Below are positions 1 to 8,527 of a stretch of 49,006 nucleotides of DNA, in pieces (position 1 is the stretch's first letter; each line of letters starts with the position of its first letter). Source of the DNA: Actinomycetes bacterium (GTDB taxonomy: Bacteria > Actinomycetota > Acidimicrobiia > Acidimicrobiales > RAAP-2); NCBI GenBank assembly GCA_021793515.1, contig JAJYSP010000023.1, positions 1-49,006 on the forward strand, read 5' to 3'. The translations under genes were made by a program, and so were the position numbers. The notes under the pieces are model-generated. The model made no database searches, was not told the origin of the DNA, and saw only the letters and a program-made list of their open reading frames with translations.

Positions 1-124
1 TCTCTTCGCTCATTGGCGTCTCATTCCATCCACTGCCAACCGGCCCGCAAGAGCCGGATGAGTTGAGAGATTCACGTACGGTTCTGTGAGAGCCGAGGGG
101 TGCGATTCCCCTCGGCTACTCGAC
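1..124 (+). mobile_element. 3' end of a group II intron (part of domain IV, domains V and VI)
   Basis: Positions 51-84 fold as group II intron domain V. The base GAGCC pairs with GGUUC, the two-base CG bulge lies at 75-76, and a GAGA (GNRA) tetraloop at 65-68 caps the stem. One G57-A78 mismatch interrupts the helix. Domain VI follows at 91-117 as a 10-bp hairpin (AGCCGAGGGG / CCCCTCGGCT), then an unpaired A at 118 that fits the branch point, 7 nt before the likely 3' splice site after C124 (ending CTCGAC). Bases 1-50 would be the end of domain IV, so the reverse-transcriptase/maturase gene should lie just left of the window. The intron runs toward the 3' end of the convergent pyrE-like gene, with 124 nt of non-coding flank between. 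The intron class is not assigned. Confidence 0.82.
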
Positions 125-248
125 TGGTGGACTTTTGCCTGCCCGTACCCGCGATCGCTGCTTCCACCACCCCGGCACTTCGGAGACTCCCGGATACCCA
201 TTCGGCGTGTACGTATTGGGACAGACGTGCATGCCCGGTGTGGCCGCC

Positions 249-791
249 CTACTCAACCTTCTTCTGGGTTTGCTTGAGGATCTCGTCAAGTTCGGATCGC
301 TCGACCGCCGATCGCAGCGTGACGCCGTGCGCGGCGAGCGAGACGCCCCCACCCTGGCCCCGGTCGATTGCACATAGTGCCACCCCGACTGTTGCCCCGG
401 CCGCCCTGAGTTCCTGGCAACCAGCTACGAGTGCTCCGGCGGTGGTCACGACATCCTCTACGGCGACGACTCGCAGACCCTGCACCGAGATGCCCTCAAC
501 CGCCTTGCGGGTGCCGTAGTCCTTCGGGGCTTTGCGCACGAAGACGGCAGGCAGACCGCTGATCTGCGATAGGACGGTGACGAGCGGTATACCGCCCATC
601 TCCATGCCGGCCAGGACGTCACAGGGCTCGAGCAAGTCGACCATGGCGTTGGCCACGTCAAACAAGAGCGCCGGGTCGGACTCAAACAGGTACTTGTCGA
701 AGTACTCCGTGCTGGTCACGCCTGAGCGCAGAACGAACTGACCTTGTAACTGGCACGTCTCAAGTAGCCGGCGGGCGAGGACAGAAGACAT
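249..791 (-). CDS. pyrE: orotate phosphoribosyltransferase-like protein
   Basis: This 180-residue protein matches type I phosphoribosyltransferases of the orotate family, which join orotate and PRPP to make OMP in pyrimidine synthesis in the cytoplasm. The PRPP-binding motif VVAVEDVVTTAGA lies at about residues 108-120. The flexible catalytic loop with FVRKAPKDYGT lies at about 84-94, and an FDK motif near residue 31 matches the substrate region. Length is slightly short for the family (usually 180-215) but all core motifs are there. It stands alone, with no other pyr gene beside it. No clear ribosome binding site precedes ATG 791; a GACAAT box lies 8 nt upstream, so the transcript may be nearly leaderless. 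A different phosphoribosyltransferase substrate cannot be excluded. Confidence 0.85.
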   Translation of the reverse strand: MSSVLARRLLETCQLQGQFVLRSGVTSTEYFDKYLFESDPALLFDVANAMVDLLEPCDVLAGMEMGGIPLVTVLSQISGLPAVFVRKAPKDYGTRKAVEGISVQGLRVVAVEDVVTTAGALVAGCQELRAAGATVGVALCAIDRGQGGGVSLAAHGVTLRSAVERSELDEILKQTQKKVE

Positions 792-1154
792 GCCCCAAGA
801 TTGTCATACGCTGCACCACCCAACGACGACAAGAAAGGGGCTCGACGCCCCCGACTATTAACTGCCCTCGGTTGACGGGTTGGTGGGGTTCTTGGCGACC
901 CGCCCGGTGCGGAATGCTTGCTTCTGTGAATACTGCACCCCGCTCATTTCCGAAGACCCAGATTTCGGCGCTTTTGGCCATGTGGGTGAGCGAACCGAAC
1001 CAACGTGCTCGGCAGGTTTCGTTGCGTGGCTCACCCGTCTTGAGCGGTTTCCTGTACGGGACGGTCTTCTAGCGTGCAGCGATCCCCGGTGGTGGTGGAA
1101 TCACGCGTGATCCTCGACAGGTGGTCGGTTGATGCCCTGTCCTAGAGTTGGGCG
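792..1154. other. intergenic region between divergent pyrE and DUF6398-like gene
   Basis: This 363-bp stretch separates two divergently transcribed genes and must hold both promoters. A small GGGGC/GCCCC hairpin lies at 837-851. An open frame of 76 codons at 880-1110 has no start signal and no family I recognise, so it is not called. The only convincing signal is the -10 box at 1143-1148, listed separately. Confidence 0.5.
1143..1148 (+). promoter_or_regulatory. -10 box (TAGAGT) of a leaderless promoter
   Basis: TAGAGT lies exactly 6 nt before the GTG start at 1155. The same spacing recurs at four other genes in the window, so transcription probably begins at the start codon. No good -35 is visible. 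Confidence 0.5.
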
Positions 1155-2966
1155 GTGACGAAACGAGGGAGACACAGCGGCGGCGGACGGGTGACGCCAA
1201 AGTCGACGCGACCGAGGGCGTTCACGAAGAATGCGGACCGCCTGGAGCCCCACGACGAGCCGCCTCTTCTCGCCACGATTCGCGAGTCATTGGCCTCTGA
1301 CGAGCCATTAGAACTCCTCTCGCTCGCGAGCAGCCTCCTCGCGGCGCTCGACGCACGTCGTGACGACCCAACCCTCGAGTACGACCAGTCCAAGCCGCGG
1401 GTCTCGCTCGCGGCGTTCATAGACTCCTTCATCCACACTGATCGCGTCGAGACCTCCGCGATGCTCGCGGCCTTCGCCCAGTTGGCTGACGATGAGTTGC
1501 TACGGGCCCGAGCCCGCCGAGAGGTTGTCCGGCGAGCCCATCCGCTCCCGGCGTGGCTCGCCCAGCTGGGTGGAGTAACGGTCGAGGCGACGGTGCAAAT
1601 GAGCCACGTCCTCGGTGACGGGGACAACGTGATGGTCGGGGTCTCACTACCAACCGGTGACGAGTTGAGTGTCGTCGTCTACATTGACCACAACCTCGGC
1701 ACCGTGGTGAAGGACGCCTTCGTCGTGCCCGGCTCGGTCGAGGAGCTGGTCTCGCTGATGACGTCGGCGATCGAAGACGCCGACCTCACCGTCGAGGAGA
1801 TCGCGGCGGCCGACGCGCGCGAACGCATCACCGAGGCGATCGCGGCGGGCGCGATGACCTATCTGGCGCCCGAGACCGACTCCTGGCCCGCCTGTCGGCC
1901 ACTGGTCGAGTGGGTGACGAGTTTGTTGCCCGAGGGCGGAACGGGGTACGTTCGCCCCGACTGGGACGAACGGGCGACGACGGCGCTCGTGGGCCGCTTC
2001 TTCGCCAGCCCTTTTGGCGCTGGGCTTGATGACGACGATCACCGTGACCTGCTCGAGGCCATCATCGAGTTCGCGACCGAGTACGGGCCGGGCGATCCCT
2101 TGCGCTGGAGCACGGTCGCGGTGGAGATCCTTCTACTGAGTTGGCTCCCGAGCGCGATCATCGCCGATCCGGACTTCCTCGCACTGGCGCCTGATCTGCT
2201 GCGTGCCTACATCGGGTTCTGTCACGCCGAGCGGGGAATCACCGCGTCCTTGACGGCGGAGACCCTCGAGGCGGTGGACCGCTACGAGCCCGAATTCCTC
2301 GACGCCGTCGCCTCGCCGCACCGAAACGGACCGGCGGCCGTGTTGGCCGCGCGGATCCTGGGTAGTGACGCGTTCGACGACCTCGACGAGGAGGACCTCG
2401 AGGACGTGCTCGACTACGGCTCTTACGTCGCCGTTCTGCTCGGGTGGCTCTGTGACGCGGTCGGGGGTCCGACGGCACTCAGCGCACTCGACGACGAGCC
2501 GCTGCCCGACCGGGCGTTCTCGTGGTCGGGGATCGCCACCGACATCCGTGAGCGGGTCGGCGAAGTGCTGACGCTCTGCGACCGGTTCTGTGATGAGCGA
2601 CTGGACGTCGAGTACCGAAGTGCGTGTCGGGTCTTCCTAGGTCGCGTGGCGCGCCACGACACCTCGGTCTTTCGCCGAAACGGTCGGGCGAACACCGCGG
2701 CGGCAGCCATCTGCTGGACCATCGGCAAGGTGAATGAGCTCTTTAGCACCGGGGGCATGCGCGTGATGGACCTCACGGCGTACTTCGGCATCGCCCAGGG
2801 TGGTGTATCCCAGCGCGCGGAAACCCTGATTCGAGCCGCGGGGTACGTGCGCTATGACGCACCCGGAGTGATCAACCTCGCCGACCTCGACCTCCTGGTG
2901 TCGCGACGACGCCGCGAGATCATCGACCTGCGGGACCAACTCTTGGATGGCGACGAACTCCCCTGA
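1155..2966 (+). CDS. DUF6398-like domain protein of unknown function
   Basis: A 603-residue acidic, probably cytoplasmic protein with no signal peptide or membrane segment. The C-terminal part (about residues 473-565) resembles the DUF6398 domain: a Cys-Arg-rich helical segment, a conserved ICWTIGKVNELF-like core, and then a helix-turn-helix-like stretch (LTAYFGIAQGGVSQRAETLI) that could bind nucleic acid. Related domains are found with plasmid pRiA4b ORF-3 or SEC-C type proteins of unknown role. The N-terminal 200 residues include HPLPAWLAQLGG followed by a beta-rich segment typical of the same group. It is a single gene with no operon partner. The GTG start is supported by the -10 box 6 nt upstream; there is no Shine-Dalgarno sequence. 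I do not know its function. Confidence 0.7.
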   Translation: MTKRGRHSGGGRVTPKSTRPRAFTKNADRLEPHDEPPLLATIRESLASDEPLELLSLASSLLAALDARRDDPTLEYDQSKPRVSLAAFIDSFIHTDRVETSAMLAAFAQLADDELLRARARREVVRRAHPLPAWLAQLGGVTVEATVQMSHVLGDGDNVMVGVSLPTGDELSVVVYIDHNLGTVVKDAFVVPGSVEELVSLMTSAIEDADLTVEEIAAADARERITEAIAAGAMTYLAPETDSWPACRPLVEWVTSLLPEGGTGYVRPDWDERATTALVGRFFASPFGAGLDDDDHRDLLEAIIEFATEYGPGDPLRWSTVAVEILLLSWLPSAIIADPDFLALAPDLLRAYIGFCHAERGITASLTAETLEAVDRYEPEFLDAVASPHRNGPAAVLAARILGSDAFDDLDEEDLEDVLDYGSYVAVLLGWLCDAVGGPTALSALDDEPLPDRAFSWSGIATDIRERVGEVLTLCDRFCDERLDVEYRSACRVFLGRVARHDTSVFRRNGRANTAAAAICWTIGKVNELFSTGGMRVMDLTAYFGIAQGGVSQRAETLIRAAGYVRYDAPGVINLADLDLLVSRRRREIIDLRDQLLDGDELP

Positions 2967-3123
2967 GTCTGGTGGCTCAAATCGTGTCGTCGGCGATGAT
3001 ACTGGCGAGCCCGAAGTCGGCCCGTTTCGGACACCGACAAGCGGCTCAGCGAAAAGCACGAAGGGGACCCGTCATCACTGACCGCGGACTGAACGCCTAC
3101 GGTGCGCTTCGCAGCCCCGACGG

Positions 3124-4545
3124 TCAGTCGAGACCCAGCGTCTCAGTGAGCGTGGGGTAGCCCGGGGCGCTGCGCGCCCAGGGGTGGATCGATTCGATGA
3201 GTCCCGCGAGGTCGATCAGGCGCCGGTCGTGGTAGCGGGGGGCGGTCACCTGGAGGCCGAAGGGTAGGCCCGTCTCCACGTGGCCCATGGGTACCGAAAG
3301 GGCGGGTAGCCCCGTGATGTTCTGGATGACCGTCGCCAGGTTCTCCGGCGCGAGCCCGTGCACGGCGCCGTCTTCGGTCATCCCGTCGGCGGGCCAGCCA
3401 CTGCTCGTGGTGACCGGGGTGAGGAGCAGTCCGTTCGAGCCCAGCAGCTCGTCGAGCACCCGGACGTAACTAAAGCGCCGCCGGCGCGCCGCCAGGTACT
3501 GCTCGGTCGTGACCGACAGCCCCGTCGTGAAGAACTCCCGGGTCGCGACGTGGAGCTGGTCCCAGTGAAGCTCGACCAGTTCGCGCCCGAGCCGGTGGAC
3601 GTGTTCGGCTGCGCACGTGACGTACCAGTCGAGGTCGGGGTCCCCGTCACTGAAAAAGTCCTCGGGATCCATCCAGGTGACGGGGCGGCCCAGGAGGTCA
3701 CCCACCGCCTCGACTGCGGCGGTGAGCGCTCGCTCGACGTCGATCGGGAGCGGTCCCCACGGGGAGGTTCGGGCCGCGGCGATGAGAGCGACCGGCTCGT
3801 CTCGCCAGCGCGCGAGCGAACCGAAGGCGTCGGCGGGCAGTGCGGTCGGGTCTCCGGGGACCGGACCGGTCATGACGCTATATAAGAGGTCAAGGTCATC
3901 ACTGGACGTCGCGAAGGGTCCATCGGTCGAGTAGTCGATCCAGTCGGGTTCGGGGTGGCGCCCGACGGCACCGTTCGTAGGCTTCAGCCCAACCAACCCA
4001 CAGAGTGACGCGGGAATTCGCACCGAGCCGCCGCCGTCGGTCGCGGTCGCGATGGCGACCAGTCCGGCCGACAGCGCCGCCGCCGAACCGCCACTCGATC
4101 CACCAGTCGACAGGTCTCGATTCCACGGGTTTCTCGTCACGCCGGTGAGCTCGTTCGCGGTGTAGCCCTCGATGGCGAACTCCGGGAGTGTCGATTTACC
4201 GACGACAACCGCCCCGGCGTCGAGGAGGCGCTGGGGGGTGACACCATTCGTGGTGGCCGGCGCGGCGTTTGCGAAGAGGAGCGACCCCATGTGAGTCGGG
4301 TGCCCCGCCCAGTCCTCGAGATCCTTCACGAGCGTCGGGGCGCCGAGCAACGCCCCCTCGCAGCGGCCACTCGCGTCCAGGCGCTGAGCGGCGTCGAGCG
4401 CGTCGTCAAAGGCCGCTTCGGCGAGCACCGTGAGCTCGGGGTTCACCGCGGTCAGGCGATCAATTGACGCGACAACGACTTGAGTAGCACTGCGTTCGCC
4501 GCTGCGGACGGCCTCGGTGATCCGGGTGATCGGTCCAGAGCGCAT
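3124..4545 (-). CDS. amidase (amidase signature family)
   Basis: This 473-residue enzyme belongs to the amidase signature family, which hydrolyses amide bonds with a Ser-cisSer-Lys triad. The visible catalytic parts are Lys74 (TLVKDLED), cis-Ser at about 150 in GGSSGGSAAA, and nucleophile Ser174 in DGGGSVRIPAS. Length is normal for the family (450-500). The start at 4545 is chosen because family homology begins there and because it overlaps the stop of the upstream rhodanese gene as TGATG, which couples translation of the two. The frame stays open further upstream (to 4788), but that extension overlaps the rhodanese gene and is not coding. It lacks the GatB/GatC context of a tRNA amidotransferase and some hallmark GatA residues, so it is more likely a catabolic amidase. 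Substrate unknown. Confidence 0.88.
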   Translation of the reverse strand: MRSGPITRITEAVRSGERSATQVVVASIDRLTAVNPELTVLAEAAFDDALDAAQRLDASGRCEGALLGAPTLVKDLEDWAGHPTHMGSLLFANAAPATTNGVTPQRLLDAGAVVVGKSTLPEFAIEGYTANELTGVTRNPWNRDLSTGGSSGGSAAALSAGLVAIATATDGGGSVRIPASLCGLVGLKPTNGAVGRHPEPDWIDYSTDGPFATSSDDLDLLYSVMTGPVPGDPTALPADAFGSLARWRDEPVALIAAARTSPWGPLPIDVERALTAAVEAVGDLLGRPVTWMDPEDFFSDGDPDLDWYVTCAAEHVHRLGRELVELHWDQLHVATREFFTTGLSVTTEQYLAARRRRFSYVRVLDELLGSNGLLLTPVTTSSGWPADGMTEDGAVHGLAPENLATVIQNITGLPALSVPMGHVETGLPFGLQVTAPRYHDRRLIDLAGLIESIHPWARSAPGYPTLTETLGLD

Positions 4546-4874
4546 CAGCCGACGCTCGGGTGGTCGTGGTCGGCGACGAGCGGATGGCCGTCGAGAAACC
4601 AGGCGACGAGGCCACCGTCTAGGTTGACGGCCTCGTGTCCGGCCTGGATCAGGAACGTCGCCGCGACGAGCGAACGCGCCCCGGTGCGACAGACACAGAT
4701 GACGGGTGTTACTGGGACTACTTCCAATCGATCGGGGAGGTCCCCGAGGGGGACATGGAGGGCGCCCTCGATCCGGCCGAGGCGCCACTCGTCGAGTTCG
4801 CGAACATCGAGCACTGCGGCACCCGATGCAATGAGCGAGACCGCTTCGGCGACGGAGACCGACGGGACGTCCAT
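4545..4874 (-). CDS. rhodanese-like sulfurtransferase domain protein
   Basis: A single-domain rhodanese of 109 residues. These proteins carry sulfur as a persulfide on an active-site cysteine and transfer it to cyanide, thiols or sulfur-carrier proteins. The active loop C-R-T-G-A-R-S begins at Cys62, and the N-terminal VLDVRELDEW motif is typical. A second Cys lies at position 60. ATG 4874 is preceded by an AGAGGA ribosome binding site and, further up, by TAGATT, a plausible -10 box. The gene overlaps the amidase start by one base (TGATG), so the two form an operon. The link between a sulfurtransferase and an amidase is not obvious; it may simply be shared expression. Confidence 0.88.
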   Translation of the reverse strand: MDVPSVSVAEAVSLIASGAAVLDVRELDEWRLGRIEGALHVPLGDLPDRLEVVPVTPVICVCRTGARSLVAATFLIQAGHEAVNLDGGLVAWFLDGHPLVADHDHPSVG

Positions 4875-5510
4875 GGTGTTCCTCTCAACCGTTGGCGAAT
4901 GAAATCTATCGCTCGTGACGTAACCATCGGCAGCTGGGCTGAACGCTACGTCTTAACTTGGCGTCCTCGTCGACAAATGAGGAGGTCCGAGTGTGAAAAA
5001 TATTGGTGAAGTGGTCATTTTTGCTTGATCGTCCCACGAACGATCGCATCCGCGTGGAACTACGAAGTCGTTGAACGTTGAGGTCAACCCCTTTCGGCAG
5101 GCTGCCGAAACGTGCACCTCGTGCTGAGAATCGCCGGTGTTGTGTCATGGCTGGGCCAACTCGGGGCCCTCGCTTGGACCAACCGGCAATGATGAAACCC
5201 ATCGAACGACGTCAAGTTCACCTTTACAACTAAGTGACAAAAGTCTGAGCCGACGAGTGCCCTAATACTTGCTGGGGATGTTACCGCCCTGTATCAGGTA
5301 GAACGCTACTCAGAATCGGAATTCCGGTCGAGCCGCGTTGACGGCGGAGCTTCGACCCCGTATTCGACCCGTCAACAGGTCATCTCTATACTTGACGTAG
5401 CGAGGGGACTGCTGAGACGGTTCACGATAGGTCGCCTCGTGCTGGATAAGCAGTTTCGCTGTGCCAACAACGGGTCGGTAAATACGGGCCCGAACGAATG
5501 GAAGGAAACC
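4875..5510. other. long intergenic region with the promoter of the IPT/TIG protein
   Basis: About 636 bp without a convincing gene, with a lower GC content than its surroundings. It contains the divergent promoters for the rhodanese/amidase operon and for the large secreted protein. Near its right end is a promoter-like pair (5363-5392). No other repeat or RNA motif is recognised. Confidence 0.5.
5363..5392 (+). promoter_or_regulatory. candidate promoter of the IPT/TIG-repeat protein
   Basis: TTCGAC at 5363-5368 and TATACT at 5387-5392 are separated by 18 bp, a standard vegetative sigma layout. Transcription would begin near 5399 and leave a leader of about 110 nt before ATG 5511. Confidence 0.5.
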
Positions 5511-8360
5511 ATGAGAATAATTCAACGGATACCGCGAGCGTTGGTAAAGGCTGCTTCAGCCGGCGCCGTCGTTATCGCGGCAGCGCTGCCCCTCGCGGCG
5601 GCCACATCGGCGGGAGCCGCTGTAGCCCAACCGGGCATCAGCTATCTCCTCGTCGGAGGAACAAATGGAGCTCCGGGACAGGCTGCCCAGGTTGGCCAAG
5701 GTGCTTCCGGCCTCACGGCTGACGTCGTGCTTAGCTCAACTGACGCGAGCAACCTCAGCTCGACCGCTATCCCTGCTGCCATAACGACAACAGCGACGGG
5801 TGTCTCTTTCACGTCCGTTTCGGAACACCCGAGCGGTGGAGGAACGCTAGCGTTTGCGGGCTACTACGTTGAAGGAACATTGAGCGTTTCCGCCTCGACA
5901 CCGACGGGTTTCTACCCGGTCACGGTCACTGACGCGAGCGGCTCGGTAACGATCGCGAACGCGTTGTACGTGAGTGCGGCGCCGACGGTTACGGCTGTTA
6001 CTCCGGCTTCGATTCCTGCGGGCGCGACTGGTGTTGCTGTCACGGTCACAGGAACTGGCTTTGAGGCATCGCCCACTGTCACGTTCATGAACTCAGCAAC
6101 TGGCGCCACGCTGTCCAACACCGTTTCAACGGTGAGCGGAACGGCGATTCAAACGTCTGTTAGCGCTTCTGGTGCGACTGCGGGCACGTACTACGTGACC
6201 GTTACGAATGCCGATGGTGGCAGCGTGACGTCCTCGACGGTTGGAATCGCTGTGACGGGACCGACGATCACGTCAGTTTCGCCGTCATCGCTTCCGGTAC
6301 CTACGGGCACGACCGCGACTAACACGACGACTACGGTGACGGTGACTGGCACGAACTTTGTCAGTGGCGCCTACGTGACCCTGAACACCAACGCTGGGCA
6401 AACTGCCACGACGGCTGTCACTGCTGGTCCTACGACGTTCGTCAGTGCTACGTCACTGACGGTTCCCGTGACGGTGAACGCCGTCGCGACGACCGTTGCT
6501 GGTTTCCAGGATGACATTGTCGTTCACCTGCCTGATGGCAGCACTGGGACTCTGTTGAAGGGCCTCGGCATCAACGAGGCGAGTGGAACGATCACGCCGA
6601 CTGTTACGAGCGTGTCCGCTACGCCGACGATGTCGGTGCCAGCCTCTGGTTCGCCGGCGAACACCGTTCAGTTGACCATCAACGGTTCCGGCTTCGGGAT
6701 TGCTGGTAACACGGCAACCACGGTCGCCTTCAACGCATCTGACGGTGTCGCGGACAGTCATGTCACGTGCCCGACGGTGAATGTTCTGAGTGACACCCAA
6801 CTGACTTGCATCGTCAACATCAACGCTGGTGCGTTGTCAGGCGTTGACTCAGTGGTGGTGACCAGCGGAAGCGGCAACGCTTCGACGGCCTTCGCTAACG
6901 CGTTGACCATTGCTGGTCCGACCGTTTCGTCAGTGTCGCCGGCAACCATTCCGGCCGGCTACGTGGGAAGCCTCACCTTCACGGGTGTCGGATTCCCCAC
7001 CTCCGCTGCGGTCAGTGCGACGGCTTCGGACGGTACGGCTGGTTCGAGCGTGACCATTGCTTCGGGCACCGCGACAGTCGCGAGTTCGACTTCGATGTCA
7101 GTGTCCATCACCGGTAACACGGGAACGACTGCGGGTAAGAACCTGATTGTGACCTTCACACAGGGCGCGTACACGTGGGCCGTTGCAGTTCCTGAGGTCG
7201 CACCGATCAGCGTCTCGTCGATCTCGTACAGTGGTACGACGACGGACGTCGGCGTTGGCGCCTCGGCACAGCCCGTCGTGATCGTTGGAACTGGATTCCA
7301 GCCTGGCGCGACGTTGTCGTTCAACACGCCTGGTACTGGTAGCGGTTACGACCTCCCGACGAGTTCGGTGCAGGCCACGGTGACGTCAATTTCGCCCACG
7401 GCGATTACGGCAACGGTTTCGGTGTCAAGCAGCGCAGTCACTGGCTACTACTACCTCACCGTGACCAACACCAGTGGCGGCACGTTCACGTATGGGAACG
7501 GAGCCTCGGTCGGATTTAATGTCGGCGCAGCACCGGTAGTGACCAAGGTGTCGCCTGCCGCTTCTGTTCTGGCTGGAGCGACTGCGTCAACCATCACCCT
7601 GTATGGCACCGGTCTGTCATCGACAACGACGGTGAAGTCAAGCTCACCGTTGCTGACCTTGGGTACCGCGACCTACAACAGCCTGTTTGGCACGTTGTCC
7701 TTCACGGTCACAGCGCCCGCAATCACGGGTACTTCACCGGTTGGTTTGTCGCTGATCCTGACGAACGTCGACGGTGGTACAACGTCGGTGTCCTTCTCGA
7801 TCAACCCGCCGCCGACCGTCACTGGGACGTACTACGTGCCGACGTTCAGCACGAACTACGAAGTGGCGATCGCTGGCACGGGCTTCGAGTCCGGCATGAC
7901 GGCGACGAGTTCCAACTCGGCCTTCAACGTGACCGTTGCGTACGTCAATGGAACGACGGGAACCTCAGCGGTTCTCCTCGTGACGACCACGGCCGCCGCG
8001 ACAACCGGCACCAGCAGTAACGTCACGTTGACCAACCCTGACGGCAGCACGGTGACCTTCGCCCTCAACGGCGGATCGGCACCGGTTGTCAAGCCGCCGG
8101 CAGTGTTCAAGGTGTTCCGAGTCTTCGGTGTGGCGTATGTCGGTAAGACGGTCACCATCAAGATTTCCGGCAGCGCCTTCTACGGTCAGCCGCGCATTAC
8201 CAGCAACGTCGCCGGCGTCAAGGCGGTCGTTTCGGGTGACACTGGTTCAGTGTTGACTGTTCGAGTGACGGCGTCCCCGACGTCGCCACGCGGCGTCCAC
8301 ACCTTCACCGTCACGCTTGCCAACGGCAAGTCGGCGACGGTTAACTACAACCAGAAGTAA
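5511..8360 (+). CDS. large secreted IPT/TIG-repeat surface protein
   Basis: A 949-residue exported protein. The N-terminus (RIIQRIPR, then a long Ala/Val-rich segment ending ATSAGAAVAQ) is a clear Sec signal peptide with cleavage near residues 36-39. The rest is a string of about eight Ig-like IPT/TIG repeats of 80-110 residues, each opening with a phrase like PTVTSVSP and containing a VTGTGF-type turn. It is rich in Thr, Ser, Val and Gly and almost free of Cys, Lys and charged residues, as in surface-layer or adhesin stalks. There is no LPXTG sorting signal or C-terminal membrane anchor, so attachment, if any, is non-covalent. ATG 5511 is chosen because GGAAGGAAACC lies just before it and the signal peptide starts there. 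A strong terminator follows. Role in adhesion or cell envelope is inferred only. Confidence 0.85.
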   Translation: MRIIQRIPRALVKAASAGAVVIAAALPLAAATSAGAAVAQPGISYLLVGGTNGAPGQAAQVGQGASGLTADVVLSSTDASNLSSTAIPAAITTTATGVSFTSVSEHPSGGGTLAFAGYYVEGTLSVSASTPTGFYPVTVTDASGSVTIANALYVSAAPTVTAVTPASIPAGATGVAVTVTGTGFEASPTVTFMNSATGATLSNTVSTVSGTAIQTSVSASGATAGTYYVTVTNADGGSVTSSTVGIAVTGPTITSVSPSSLPVPTGTTATNTTTTVTVTGTNFVSGAYVTLNTNAGQTATTAVTAGPTTFVSATSLTVPVTVNAVATTVAGFQDDIVVHLPDGSTGTLLKGLGINEASGTITPTVTSVSATPTMSVPASGSPANTVQLTINGSGFGIAGNTATTVAFNASDGVADSHVTCPTVNVLSDTQLTCIVNINAGALSGVDSVVVTSGSGNASTAFANALTIAGPTVSSVSPATIPAGYVGSLTFTGVGFPTSAAVSATASDGTAGSSVTIASGTATVASSTSMSVSITGNTGTTAGKNLIVTFTQGAYTWAVAVPEVAPISVSSISYSGTTTDVGVGASAQPVVIVGTGFQPGATLSFNTPGTGSGYDLPTSSVQATVTSISPTAITATVSVSSSAVTGYYYLTVTNTSGGTFTYGNGASVGFNVGAAPVVTKVSPAASVLAGATASTITLYGTGLSSTTTVKSSSPLLTLGTATYNSLFGTLSFTVTAPAITGTSPVGLSLILTNVDGGTTSVSFSINPPPTVTGTYYVPTFSTNYEVAIAGTGFESGMTATSSNSAFNVTVAYVNGTTGTSAVLLVTTTAAATTGTSSNVTLTNPDGSTVTFALNGGSAPVVKPPAVFKVFRVFGVAYVGKTVTIKISGSAFYGQPRITSNVAGVKAVVSGDTGSVLTVRVTASPTSPRGVHTFTVTLANGKSATVNYNQK

Positions 8361-8377
8361 CCTCAGCAGTCCCTAGA

Positions 8378-8411
8378 CAAGAGGCCCCCTCCTTCGGGAG
8401 GGGGCCTCTTG
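8378..8411 (+). terminator. strong hairpin terminator after the IPT/TIG gene
   Basis: A 15-bp perfect stem (CAAGAGGCCCCCTCC and its complement) is closed by a TTCG tetraloop at 8393-8396, 18 nt after the stop codon. It is followed only by GCTTTGTC, so the U-tract is weak, as is common in actinobacteria. Confidence 0.88.
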
Positions 8412-8527
8412 CTTTGTCAATTCCAATCGGCTTTGCGATTATGGGCGAGCGCTGGTTCGACGAGACGCTCTGGCCGATCCAGTCCTCGGCACGTCGTACC
8501 ACGATACGGAGTGTTATTCATGCTCAC

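Noticed and set aside
837-851. Short GGGGC/GCCCC hairpin in the pyrE promoter region
   Set aside because: Only 5 bp, in front of divergent genes rather than behind one; not a terminator.
880-1110. 76-codon Cys-containing open frame between pyrE and the DUF6398-like gene
   Set aside because: No ribosome binding site or -10 box at the expected spacing, no recognised family, and it occupies the divergent promoter region.
5400-5454. Possible pseudoknot in the leader of the IPT/TIG gene (CGAGG/CCTCG and ACTGCT/AGCAGT interleaved)
   Set aside because: Pairings of five and six bases in this length are expected by chance and match no riboswitch I know.
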